A stretch of 64,000 bases of DNA from NCBI GenBank assembly GCA_022566355.1, contig JADFJB010000005.1, positions 1-64,000 of the forward strand, in the 5' to 3' direction. This document shows positions 37,210 through 46,771 of this stretch, piece by piece. Within the stretch, counting starts at the first letter, position 1. Every line of letters starts with the position of its first letter. The notes under the pieces were generated by a model. It worked only from the letters and a program-made list of their open reading frames with translations, searched no databases and had not been told where the DNA came from. This DNA is from a candidate division KSB1 bacterium. GTDB lineage: Bacteria > Zhuqueibacterota > JdFR-76 > DREG01. A program made the position numbers and the translations under genes.

Positions 37210-39879
37210 ATGCGAGAAGAGATTTCAAAACATTACGACCCTAAACAGGTAGAAGACCGGGTATATTCTAATTGGGAAAATTCGGGATACTTTAAAGCGG
37301 ATCCAGATCCAGCTAAAAAGCCATTTACCATTGTGATTCCTCCTCCTAATGTCACTGACCGTCTGCATATGGGGCATGCGTTTACCAACACTATCCAGGA
37401 TATTTTCACCCGGTTTTATCGTATGCTGGGGTATAATGCGCTTTGGCTTCCCGGCACCGATCACGCCGGTATCGCCACACAAAATGTCGTAGAACGGTCA
37501 CTCAGGAAAGAACAAGGTCTTTCCCGGCACGATCTGGGCAGGGAAAAATTTGTGGAAATGGTCTGGCAATGGCGGGAAAAACAAGGTGACATTATCCTCA
37601 AGCAATTAAGAAAACTTGGCTTTTCCTGTGATTGGTCCCGAACCAAATTTACTATGGATGAAGACATGTCCAAAGCGGTTATCGAGGCCTTCGTTCAACT
37701 CTACGAGAAAGGTCTGATTTATCGCGGCAAGTATATCATCAATTGGTGTCCACGCTGTCAAACTGCGATTTCAGATGAAGAGGTCGATCACTCAGATCGC
37801 GAGGGTTCTCTTTGGTATATTCATTATCCGATTGTGGACTCTAAAGATTCAATTATTGTAGCGACTACCCGGCCCGAAACCATGTTGGGTGATACAGCTG
37901 TAGCGGTTCATCCGGACGATAAAAGATACAAAAAATTTATAGGTAAAACTGCTATTTTGCCCATTTTGAAACGGGAGCTGCCCATTGTTGCAGATGAAGC
38001 TGTTGACCGGACTTTGGGTACTGGCGCCGTTAAGATTACACCTGCGCACGATCCCAATGATTTCGAGCTTGGCCATCGTCACAATCTGCCCTCTATTATC
38101 GTAATCGGTCCTGATGGCAAGATGAATGAGAAAGCCGGTCCCTATGATGGGATGGACAGGTTTGAGGCTCGAAAGAAACTGGTTATCTCGTTAAAATCAC
38201 AGGGGCTGTTAGAAAAAATTGAGAAACATGTACATTCTGTTGGGCATTGCCAAAGGTGTAATACAGTCATTGAGCCTTACTTGTCTGAACAATGGTTCGT
38301 GAAAATTAAGCCCCTGTCCGATCCCGCGTTGAAAGCTGTTCAGGATGGCGATATTCAAATGCTGCCCACTCGCTGGGTTGGCGTGTATGAAAACTGGATG
38401 AAAAACATCCGTGATTGGTGTATCTCCAGGCAACTCTGGTGGGGGCATCGGATTCCGGTGTATTACTGCCAGGATTGTAATGAGATGATGGTTTTGCGGG
38501 AAGCACCAGTGATTTGTTCGAAATGTGGCAAAAACAATATCAATCAGGATCCTGACGTTTTGGATACCTGGTTTTCATCCTGGTTGTGGCCATTTTCCAC
38601 CATGGGCTGGCCTGAAGAAACGGAAGACCAGGAATATTTTTACCCGACTTCAACGCTGGTTACCGGACCGGATATTATCTTTTTTTGGGTCGCCAGGATG
38701 ATAATGGCCGGACTGCAATTCAAAGGAGCGGTTCCATTTAAGCATATTTATTTTAATGGAATTGTACGGGATGCGGATGGCAGGAAAATGAGCAAGTCTC
38801 TCGGCAACGGCATCGACCCTCTCGAAATGATCGAAAAGTTCAGCGCCGATGCGGTGCGCTATTCAATAATGTCATTATCGGTTGAGGGGCATGATATCAA
38901 TTTGACTAAAGGTGATTTTGAGATCGGTAGAAATTTTTCAAATAAGATTTGGAACGCATTCCGATTTCTGTGGATGAATGCCGAGCATGTAGATCTTAAC
39001 CTGGATTTTTCAAAATTCTGTGAGGGTCATTCAGACAAACTGGAACTTGCAGACCGTTGGATCCTTAGCCGCTATGCGCAAACAATCCCTAAAATAACCC
39101 AGGCTCTGAAGAATTTCAGGTTTAGTGAATATATGGATTCCATGCACGCGTTTTTCTGGGGAGATTTTTGCGATTGGTACCTGGAATTAATCAAGTCAAG
39201 ATTGTACGAAAAAGATAATATTGCGAACAAACAAGTACCGATGCAAATTGCAATTCATATATTAAAAAACAGTATGAAATTAATGCATCCGGTTATTCCG
39301 TTTATCACAGAAGAAATATGGCAAAAACTTAAATCGGATACTGACGAAGAAAGCATCATGATTTCACCCTGGCCCGAAGAAGTTTCTGAAATGGTTTCAT
39401 TGGCTAAGGATCGGGAAATGGTTTTTATTCAAGATGTTATCAGCGCTGTTCGAAATATTCGCGGAGAGATGAATGTCCCGCCGGGTAAAAAAGCGAATGC
39501 ATTTATTAAAACCTCCAATTCCGAGTATCAATTGCTGGAAGCAAATCAAAACTATTTACGTGAACTTGGATGTATCGAGAATTTAAAAATTGGAGCCGAA
39601 GTTGAAAAGCCGCCGCAAAGCGCATCTGCGGTTGTTCGTGGGATCGAACTTTATATTTCTCTTGAAGGTTTAATCGATATCGAAAAAGAAAAAGACCGGC
39701 TGCTAAAGGAAATCGTTCGAATTGAGGATCAAATTCAAAAGATCAATATTAAATTAACCAATGAAAATTTTATTAATCGCGCTCCCAAAGATGTGATCGA
39801 TAAAGAGCGCAATAAAAAAATTACCTTTGAAGGAAACCTTGAAAAACTCCAAAATAATTACTCCACACTTAATGAATAA
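37210..39879 (+). CDS. valS: Valyl-tRNA synthetase
   Basis: An 889-residue class I synthetase charging tRNA-Val. The HIGH-type motif HMGHA lies at about residues 49-53 in PPPNVTDRLHMGHA; the Asp in 'NVTD' replaces the usual Gly. Editing-domain motifs TTRPETMLGDTAVAVHPDD and GTGAVKITPAHDPNDFE are present near 218-285, and the KMSKS loop (RKMSKSLGNGIDP) near 525. A C-terminal coiled-coil (about 815-885) completes it. Its last codons overlap the start of the next gene. Confidence 0.96.
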   Translation: MREEISKHYDPKQVEDRVYSNWENSGYFKADPDPAKKPFTIVIPPPNVTDRLHMGHAFTNTIQDIFTRFYRMLGYNALWLPGTDHAGIATQNVVERSLRKEQGLSRHDLGREKFVEMVWQWREKQGDIILKQLRKLGFSCDWSRTKFTMDEDMSKAVIEAFVQLYEKGLIYRGKYIINWCPRCQTAISDEEVDHSDREGSLWYIHYPIVDSKDSIIVATTRPETMLGDTAVAVHPDDKRYKKFIGKTAILPILKRELPIVADEAVDRTLGTGAVKITPAHDPNDFELGHRHNLPSIIVIGPDGKMNEKAGPYDGMDRFEARKKLVISLKSQGLLEKIEKHVHSVGHCQRCNTVIEPYLSEQWFVKIKPLSDPALKAVQDGDIQMLPTRWVGVYENWMKNIRDWCISRQLWWGHRIPVYYCQDCNEMMVLREAPVICSKCGKNNINQDPDVLDTWFSSWLWPFSTMGWPEETEDQEYFYPTSTLVTGPDIIFFWVARMIMAGLQFKGAVPFKHIYFNGIVRDADGRKMSKSLGNGIDPLEMIEKFSADAVRYSIMSLSVEGHDINLTKGDFEIGRNFSNKIWNAFRFLWMNAEHVDLNLDFSKFCEGHSDKLELADRWILSRYAQTIPKITQALKNFRFSEYMDSMHAFFWGDFCDWYLELIKSRLYEKDNIANKQVPMQIAIHILKNSMKLMHPVIPFITEEIWQKLKSDTDEESIMISPWPEEVSEMVSLAKDREMVFIQDVISAVRNIRGEMNVPPGKKANAFIKTSNSEYQLLEANQNYLRELGCIENLKIGAEVEKPPQSASAVVRGIELYISLEGLIDIEKEKDRLLKEIVRIEDQIQKINIKLTNENFINRAPKDVIDKERNKKITFEGNLEKLQNNYSTLNE

Positions 39880-41275
39880 ACCATTGTTTGGTTCTCTGCA
39901 AAAAATTTCATTCTTTTTGTTAAATATCTTTTTTCTTTTCTTTTTGCATCCAGCCATTCTTGCTTTTGCTCAAAATTCAAACATTTCAGTAACTGTGTAT
40001 AATCAGAATTTTGCCCTGGTCCGGCAAACTTTCTCTTTTCAATTAGAAAAAGGAGAGCAGAATATTCGGATCGAAGACGTAGCCAAATCGATTGATCCTA
40101 CTTCCGTGCATTTACGTTCGTTGAGTGATCCCAAATCGCTCATAATATTGGAGCAAGTTTTTGAATATGATCTGATTGAATCCAATAAGGTGCTGTCAAA
40201 ATTTATCGATCAAACCATTCAACTCATCGATTCAAAAGGAAATTTGATTGAAGGAAAGTTGTTGAGCGTCGGATCGGATTTGTTGCTTGCAAATGAAAAT
40301 GAAGAGATCACACTCATCAAAAATAAAAATATTCACTCCATAAAATTTCCAAAGTTGCCTGACGGATTAAATACTAAGCCCACACTGGTCTGGTTGGTGA
40401 AAAGCGAAAAGAAAAGTTCCCATCAGCTTGAAATAGAATATTTGACCCATGGAATGAATTGGACCACTGAATATGTTGCCATTCTGAATGATGAGGGGAC
40501 ACAACTAGATGTTGATGCCTGGATTAGTATTGACAATAAATCCGGGAAAAATTTCGAAAACGCAAATGTTAGTGTCGTTGCCGGTGATTTAAATCTAGCT
40601 CGAAGCAGAAGGCCTACCCCACAATACAAAACCATGGCTGTCAGTGAAGCCAGGTACGCACAGGACGTTTCTGAACAAGGACAATTTGAATACCATCTTT
40701 ACAAAATCGACCGGCCTGTTAGCATTGGCAATAATCAGTTGAAGCAAATACGGATGTTTAAAGCCGATGGCGTAAATGTAACTAAAAAGTACGTGCTGAA
40801 TAGTAGAGAAAGAGGCCAGCGTTTGCAGGTTTATTTGCGGTTTAAGAATGATGAAAATAATTCTTTGGGGCTTCCATTTCCGGCCGGAAGATTTCGAGTA
40901 TATCAAGATAAAACTAATACCGGCATATTCCTGGGTGAAGCCAGCATAAAACATACACCGCCACATGAATGGATTGAGATTCTTATGGGAGCAGCTTTTG
41001 ACCTGGCTGCAAAACGAAAACAAATCAGGGTGGATAGGATTGGGAAACAACAATTGCGTGAATCCTATGAGATTGTCATTAAGAACCAAAAATCTAAAAC
41101 CGTACTTATTTCAGTCATTGAAAATTTATTATACCGTGCACCCAATAGTAATTGGAAAATAATAGCTTCCAGTCATGAGTATTCTGCAAAAGATGCTCGC
41201 TCAATCGAATTCAAAATAAATATTCCTGCCAAGAAGGAAACAAAGCTGACATATACTGTTGAATACTCCTGGTAA
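39872..41275 (+). CDS. DUF4139 domain protein, exported
   Basis: A 467-residue protein whose ATG overlaps the valS stop. An N-terminal hydrophobic signal (about 10-34, ending LAFAQ) is followed by SVTVYNQNFALVRQTFSFQLEKGEQNIRIEDV, typical of DUF4139 proteins, and ELEIEYLTHGMNWTTEYVAIL with a beta-rich C-terminal domain (GEASIKHTPPHEWIEI). The family is found in envelope-associated and eukaryotic mucoidy-type proteins and has no settled function. Confidence 0.75.
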   Translation: MNKPLFGSLQKISFFLLNIFFLFFLHPAILAFAQNSNISVTVYNQNFALVRQTFSFQLEKGEQNIRIEDVAKSIDPTSVHLRSLSDPKSLIILEQVFEYDLIESNKVLSKFIDQTIQLIDSKGNLIEGKLLSVGSDLLLANENEEITLIKNKNIHSIKFPKLPDGLNTKPTLVWLVKSEKKSSHQLEIEYLTHGMNWTTEYVAILNDEGTQLDVDAWISIDNKSGKNFENANVSVVAGDLNLARSRRPTPQYKTMAVSEARYAQDVSEQGQFEYHLYKIDRPVSIGNNQLKQIRMFKADGVNVTKKYVLNSRERGQRLQVYLRFKNDENNSLGLPFPAGRFRVYQDKTNTGIFLGEASIKHTPPHEWIEILMGAAFDLAAKRKQIRVDRIGKQQLRESYEIVIKNQKSKTVLISVIENLLYRAPNSNWKIIASSHEYSAKDARSIEFKINIPAKKETKLTYTVEYSW

Positions 41276-41412
41276 TAAAATAACAGCGAGTTTAAGATTA
41301 GGTCAAAGATTGAGAATGCTAAGTATGAAAACTAGCCATTGGCTGTTAACGAATCATTGTAATATTCTGATTTGGCTATAAATCTTAAACTGAGCCTTAA
41401 CTAAAGTATTTA

Positions 41413-43512
41413 ATGTCATCATCACATCATAATAATGGTATAACTCAAACAGTTAGAGCCCTCAAAGGAGTGGGAGAACTCCGTGGGGAATTGTTGGAAA
41501 ATTTTGGCATCGTAACTTTATATGATTTATTGACACATTTCCCGCGGCGATACCTGGATCGAACCCGGATCGCTAAAATTGCGGATATTGAAATTGGTAA
41601 AGATGTAACCGCAATCGGCCAGGTTATTGCTTTTCGAGCCTACCAGGGAAGATACCAGAGATTTGTTTTAGTGATTCGTGATGAAAGTGGGGAACTGAAA
41701 TGCATTTGGTTTCGGGGAGCGCACTATTTGAAAAACACATTTAAAATGGGCGAGTGGCTGGCTGTGCATGGCAAAGTGAAGTTTTATAAGGGGATGCAAA
41801 TGTCACATCCTGATTATGATCGTTTGACCGAATCCAAACAGGGACTGAATACTAGAAAAATAATTCCCCTTTATCGTAGTACTGCAGAACTGGATACTGC
41901 CGGATTAGACAGCAGGGCAATGAGAAGATTGATGTGGAAGGCTCTTGAAGAGAATTCGGCAAGCATCGAAGAAAATTTGCCGGAAAGACTCATTAAGAAA
42001 TACAAATTGTTAAGCAGACGGGCGGCAATTGATAAAATCCATTTTCCGGACTCAGAAGACCAGCTCAATGCTGCAATACGACGCCTTAAATTTGAAGAGT
42101 TATTTTATTTGGAATTGATGATTGGTTTGCGAAAATTAAAGGTTAAGAATTTAACCAAAGGAATTCAGTTTGAATCAATCGGAGAAAAAACCAGGGCATT
42201 GCTTGCTAACCTTCCGTTCGAATTAACTGATGCACAAAAAAAAGTAATCAAAGAAATTTGGCAGGATATGAATAGCGCCAGGCCGATGAACCGTTTACTG
42301 CATGGAGATGTAGGTTCCGGAAAAACGATTGTCAGCATTGCCGTGATGCTGATTGCCGTAGAAAACGGCTATCAATCCGCATTAATGGCGCCGACTGAAA
42401 TATTGGCAGAACAACATTATTTATCCTTGAAACAATTTTTAGCAGATTTTGGAATTTCGATTGAATTGGTAATTGGCGGGCAAAAGAAATCTGAGAGGGA
42501 GAAAATTACTAAAAAAATAGCTTCCGGGGAAGCGAATATCATCATAGGGACACATGCCCTTTTTCAGGAAAAAATCAAATTCGAAAAATTAGGATTAATC
42601 ATAGTCGATGAGCAGCACAAGTTTGGTGTGATGCAGCGGGCAAAACTCAGACGCAAGGGCATAAATCCTGATGTTCTCGTCATGACCGCCACCCCAATCC
42701 CTCGCACCTTAGCGCTAACTGTGTATGGTGATTTGGATGTATCTCTGTTGGATCAAAAACCTGGCAATAGGATACCGATTAAGTCGGTCATTCGCTACCA
42801 AGACAAAAGAGAAGAAATATACCGATATGTACGTGAACAAGTAGATCTGGGTCGGCAAGCATATATCATTTTCCCTTTGGTTGAAGAATCTGAAAAAATG
42901 GATCTGCAAGCTGCCACAGAAAGCTACGAAACCCTAAAGTATGGCGTTTATCACGGACTGAATATTGCGTTGCTGCATGGTCGAATGAAAGGCGATGAAA
43001 AAGATAAAATAATGTCGTCATTCAAAAGTGGGTATTATAAAATATTAATTGCCACTACAGTTGTAGAAGTAGGGGTAGATGTAGCCAATGCTTCCATAAT
43101 GGTGATTGAACATGCAGAAAGATTCGGATTAACTCAATTGCATCAATTGCGTGGAAGGATAGGCCGCGGTAGCGAGCAATCCTATTGTATATTTATTGCC
43201 CATAAACCATTGAATCAGCTGGCCAGGAAAAGATTGCAAACGCTGGAGAGAACGACTGACGGATTCGAAATTGCCGAAGTCGATTTAAAGTTAAGGGGTC
43301 CGGGAGAGTTTTTCGGTATAAGGCAACATGGCATGCCGAAATTAAAAATTGCAGATTTGAGTGAAGATTATAATATTCTTGAAATCGCCAGAAAAGAAGC
43401 ATTTAGTTTATTACAAGAGGATTCAACTTTAAATACACCAAAAAATCAAATGGTGAGATTATTTTTTGATCAATATTATGAAGATAGTTTTAGATTAAGT
43501 AAAGTGGCATGA
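41413..43512 (+). CDS. recG: ATP-dependent DNA helicase RecG
   Basis: A 699-residue SF2 helicase that reverses stalled forks and resolves branched DNA. The wedge domain (about 60-160) precedes Walker A GDVGSGKT, APTEILAEQH, motif II DEQHKFGV, TATPIPRTLAL, the TRG-type region and VVEVGVDVANA plus QLRGRIGRG in the second RecA lobe. DEQH in place of DEAH is normal for RecG. It stands alone, with a gap of 137 bases before it. Confidence 0.96.
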   Translation: MSSSHHNNGITQTVRALKGVGELRGELLENFGIVTLYDLLTHFPRRYLDRTRIAKIADIEIGKDVTAIGQVIAFRAYQGRYQRFVLVIRDESGELKCIWFRGAHYLKNTFKMGEWLAVHGKVKFYKGMQMSHPDYDRLTESKQGLNTRKIIPLYRSTAELDTAGLDSRAMRRLMWKALEENSASIEENLPERLIKKYKLLSRRAAIDKIHFPDSEDQLNAAIRRLKFEELFYLELMIGLRKLKVKNLTKGIQFESIGEKTRALLANLPFELTDAQKKVIKEIWQDMNSARPMNRLLHGDVGSGKTIVSIAVMLIAVENGYQSALMAPTEILAEQHYLSLKQFLADFGISIELVIGGQKKSEREKITKKIASGEANIIIGTHALFQEKIKFEKLGLIIVDEQHKFGVMQRAKLRRKGINPDVLVMTATPIPRTLALTVYGDLDVSLLDQKPGNRIPIKSVIRYQDKREEIYRYVREQVDLGRQAYIIFPLVEESEKMDLQAATESYETLKYGVYHGLNIALLHGRMKGDEKDKIMSSFKSGYYKILIATTVVEVGVDVANASIMVIEHAERFGLTQLHQLRGRIGRGSEQSYCIFIAHKPLNQLARKRLQTLERTTDGFEIAEVDLKLRGPGEFFGIRQHGMPKLKIADLSEDYNILEIARKEAFSLLQEDSTLNTPKNQMVRLFFDQYYEDSFRLSKVA

Positions 43513-43572
43513 AACTTTATCTATTTGGTAAGAATTTAATTTCAGTATTTTGTTGAATAAAGGAGTATAAAG

Positions 43573-43866
43573 TTGGGTGAAAACGAAAAAGTGGATGTGA
43601 TGTTTGCGCAATTGGTGCTACAATTTCAAAGTGCGGCACAGATTCAATTGGGGCTATCAGAAAATCCACAAACTAAGAAAAATGAAAAGAATCTACAACA
43701 GGCTAAATACTTCATCGATATGTTGAATATGATACAAAAGAAGACATCAGGAAACCTATCAGAAGAAGAATCAAAATTGCTAAATAGTACTGTTGCAAAC
43801 CTTAAAATGAATTTTGTTAGCGCTTGTAATGAGGCTGGTATACAAACAAAATCTAAAAAAGAATAA
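43573..43866 (+). CDS. DUF1844 protein
   Basis: A 97-residue soluble protein of family DUF1844: MFAQLVLQFQSAAQIQLGL, the LQQAKYFIDMLNMIQKKT segment and the helical C-terminus NLKMNFV. Function is unknown. The start is TTG 43573, which has a good AAAGGAG site nine bases upstream; the next ATG would remove the conserved N-terminus. Its stop codon lies in the left arm of the 20-base terminal inverted repeat that follows. Confidence 0.8.
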   Translation: MGENEKVDVMFAQLVLQFQSAAQIQLGLSENPQTKKNEKNLQQAKYFIDMLNMIQKKTSGNLSEEESKLLNSTVANLKMNFVSACNEAGIQTKSKKE

Positions 43867-44030
43867 TTATTGTCAGAACGAAATCTCGGCGACTAGCCAT
43901 TCCGGTGATCTTCCCTGCCAAAAATATGCAGGGACAAGCTTGAGCCGGAATCTAATCATTCCGAGCAGGTAGATTCCGCTAAAAGCATGCGGGAATGACA
44001 GAAAGGATGTTTTCGTTCAGACACTAATTA
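43864..44030. repeat. MITE-like element with 20-bp terminal inverted repeats
   Basis: The ends 43864-43883 and 44011-44030 are inverted copies matching at 18 of 20 positions (TAATTA-TGTC-GAACGAAA). The 167-base body has inner palindromic motifs such as GATTCCGC...GCGGGAATGACA and a CCGGAATCTAATCATTCCG segment. It has no reading frame. This is the form of a miniature inverted-repeat element or a large REP-type palindrome. The left arm contains the stop codon of the DUF1844 gene. A clear target duplication is not visible. Confidence 0.55.
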
Positions 44031-44091
44031 GAAACATTAAAGTAAATTGTTGAATTTGGTTTTAAAGCGATATGAATTTTGGAGGAAATGA

Positions 44092-46731
44092 ATGGATCAA
44101 AATAAAATGTTGAATCGATGGGTCGCAGCCGCAACGCTTATTGTTACGAGTTTCGTCTATTTAGTCACCGTTGCCCCGGATGTTTCTTTTTGGGATGCTG
44201 GTGAGTTCATTGCTTGTTCTTATACATTAAGTGTGATGCACCCACCCGGGGCTCCACTTTACATCCTTTTGGGCCGTATTTTTACATTTCTTCCGATCAG
44301 TAATATCGCTTTTCGCATAAATTTAATGTCGGTGCTTTCAAGTGCACTAACCGTAATGTTCCTTTATTTAATTATCGTACGTTTAATCAACCAGTTTCGC
44401 GGAAAACCACGAAACTATTACGAACGCCTGTTGGTTTTTGGCAGCGCTGCTATCGGTGCATTTTCCTTCGCATTTACAGACAGTTTCTGGTTCAATGCTG
44501 TAGAAGCTGAGGTTTATGCGATTAGCATGTTGTTTACTGCAATTGTGGTCTGGCTTATACTTTTATGGGGAGATAAATCAGAGGATAGTAAGAATTTAAG
44601 TTACCTTGTTTTAATTGTTTTTTTATTTAGTCTGGCTACTGGAATTCACTTATTAAATATACTCACTTTTCTATTTGTGCTATTCATAATTCACCTTAGA
44701 AAAAATGAATCCGCAAAAAAATTAGTTTGGGTTTTATTTTTTCAGGCGCTTATTCCACTCACTCTATATATCCTTATCTTTAACTATGATCCTGCATCAA
44801 TGGGTTATGTACAGTTCCTTGCTCACCAAGCTAAAGCTGGAACATTTCTCATGTACGCGGGATTGGGTACCCTGGCAATATCACTATATTACTTGTATGC
44901 CAAGGATCAATTGGCTTTTAAACTGTGGTGGCTTGTTCCCATTCTGTTTGTAATTGGATATTCAACCTATATAGTGATTTATATTCGTTCAGGATTAAAT
45001 CCGCCGATCGATGAAAATGATCCTGAAAGATGGCAGAGTATGGTGGATTACCTGGCGAGAAAGCAATATGGCGAGCAAAGTTTATTGCTGACCATTTTTC
45101 ATCGAAAAGCTGAGTTTTGGACTTACCAGATTCAGAAAATGTACATCCGGTATTTTCATTGGCAGTTTATCGGTAAAGGTACAACATTGGGTTCTGATGG
45201 GTATATCAGCGAAGTATATAGTTTAAAGGGGTTGTGGGGAATTCCTTTTATTGCCGGCATTGTTGGCGCTTATTACCATTTTCGCAAAGATAAAATGCAT
45301 GCATTTGCGATTCTTACTCTTTTTATCGCCACTGGTGTAGCAATTATATTTTATCTCAACCAGGAAAATCCGCAACCACGAGAGCGAGATTATGTTTATG
45401 TGGGTAGTTTCTTTGCATTTGCCATTTGGATTGGAATTGGAGCTTATGCTATTTTTGAATCGTTGCGAGAATTTCTCAGCCAGGAACACAAACTGTTCAA
45501 ACCGATTATCTGGGCGACTCTTATCATTTTAGGAATTGCGCTTCCGCTGAATATGTTCTTTGTTAATTTTGATTCACATGATCGTAGGGGAAATTTTGTC
45601 CCTTACGACTATTCATACAATATTCTCGAAACTTGCGAGCCTAATGCTATTATCTTTACAAATGGAGATAATGATACCTTTCCGTTATGGTATTTGCAAT
45701 ACGTAAAACATATAAGGGAGGATATCAGGATTGTGAATCTCTCCCTGCTTAACACACCCTGGTATATTTTGCAACTTAAAAACCAGGAACCCAAAGTGCC
45801 ATTTACTTTTACCGATCAACAGATTGAAAGAATTGGTCTAAGAGGTTGGCCCGAACCAATTGAGTATGAAGTGCCGATCTCTCAGTCGGTTTATGATAAA
45901 TTTAAGACCAACATGATGGATAGGGGAGAATGGAAAGAAGATCTGGTGGACACAGGTTCAATGAAGTTTATAATCAATCCAACAATTGGCAGCCCACCGC
46001 AAGCCCTTCGGGTACAAGATCTGGCGATCTTAAATATCATTGCAGCAAATCAATGGAAGAAGCCTATTTATTTTGCTGTTACTGTCGGTGATAATAATAA
46101 AGTTGGATTGCAATCTTATTTGAGAATGGATGGTATGGCCTTCAAATTATTGCCTTATCCCAATCTTCGGATATCGGCAACCAGACTTCAGGAAAATCTC
46201 TTTGAAAAATTTTTATTCCGAAATCTCGATAATCCAAAAGTATACCTTGACGATAAAACCAAGGGATTACTGACAAATTACCGTACCGCCTTTATTCGAT
46301 TGGCAGATCATTATCGAATCGAAAATGATAATGAGAAAGCATTGGCAACATTGGATAAAATGGAAGCATTAATACCTGAAAGTAATATCCCATTTACGGA
46401 TGACCGCTTTGGTTTATCAATTGGTCATCTATATGAAACCCTTGGCCGACCGGAGGAATTAGAAAGGCGAGTTTTGGAAATTATTGATAGAAATCCCAAA
46501 CTTTCAGATGCGTATGCAGCTTTGCTGGGTTTTTATCAAAGAACAGAAAACTACGAAAAAGCAGTTGAATTAATGAACAAATGGTTAGAACAGAATCCTA
46601 CGGATGAGATGGCGCGTCAACTCCTGGCAGATTTTCAAAGTAAATTAATGGCTAACGATTCTGTTAAAACACAGGGTTCTATTGAATTGCAAGATTCCGT
46701 TAATAGTCAGAATTCTGAAAAAAATCAATAG
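44092..46731 (+). CDS. DUF2723 membrane protein with C-terminal TPRs
   Basis: An 879-residue polytopic protein with about 11 membrane helices in its first 490 residues. The loop VAPDVSFWDAGEFIACSYTLSVMHPPGAPLY is the DUF2723/TMEM260 signature and places an acidic pair (DAGE) near the membrane, as in GT-C glycosyltransferases. The C-terminal 150 residues are TPR-like helices (NEKALATLDKMEALIPES, NYEKAVELMNKWLEQNP). The animal relative TMEM260 mannosylates proteins, so a protein O-glycosyltransferase role is possible. Start ATG has GGAGG upstream. Confidence 0.82.
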   Translation: MDQNKMLNRWVAAATLIVTSFVYLVTVAPDVSFWDAGEFIACSYTLSVMHPPGAPLYILLGRIFTFLPISNIAFRINLMSVLSSALTVMFLYLIIVRLINQFRGKPRNYYERLLVFGSAAIGAFSFAFTDSFWFNAVEAEVYAISMLFTAIVVWLILLWGDKSEDSKNLSYLVLIVFLFSLATGIHLLNILTFLFVLFIIHLRKNESAKKLVWVLFFQALIPLTLYILIFNYDPASMGYVQFLAHQAKAGTFLMYAGLGTLAISLYYLYAKDQLAFKLWWLVPILFVIGYSTYIVIYIRSGLNPPIDENDPERWQSMVDYLARKQYGEQSLLLTIFHRKAEFWTYQIQKMYIRYFHWQFIGKGTTLGSDGYISEVYSLKGLWGIPFIAGIVGAYYHFRKDKMHAFAILTLFIATGVAIIFYLNQENPQPRERDYVYVGSFFAFAIWIGIGAYAIFESLREFLSQEHKLFKPIIWATLIILGIALPLNMFFVNFDSHDRRGNFVPYDYSYNILETCEPNAIIFTNGDNDTFPLWYLQYVKHIREDIRIVNLSLLNTPWYILQLKNQEPKVPFTFTDQQIERIGLRGWPEPIEYEVPISQSVYDKFKTNMMDRGEWKEDLVDTGSMKFIINPTIGSPPQALRVQDLAILNIIAANQWKKPIYFAVTVGDNNKVGLQSYLRMDGMAFKLLPYPNLRISATRLQENLFEKFLFRNLDNPKVYLDDKTKGLLTNYRTAFIRLADHYRIENDNEKALATLDKMEALIPESNIPFTDDRFGLSIGHLYETLGRPEELERRVLEIIDRNPKLSDAYAALLGFYQRTENYEKAVELMNKWLEQNPTDEMARQLLADFQSKLMANDSVKTQGSIELQDSVNSQNSEKNQ

Positions 46732-46771
46732 GCACTTTTTAACAATTTACTGAGCAGGAGAGGATGGAAAT

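Noticed and set aside
36990-37244. 84-codon plus-strand frame before valS
   Set aside because: It overlaps the valS start by 35 bases, has no ribosome site, a composition typical of AT-rich noncoding DNA and no known family.
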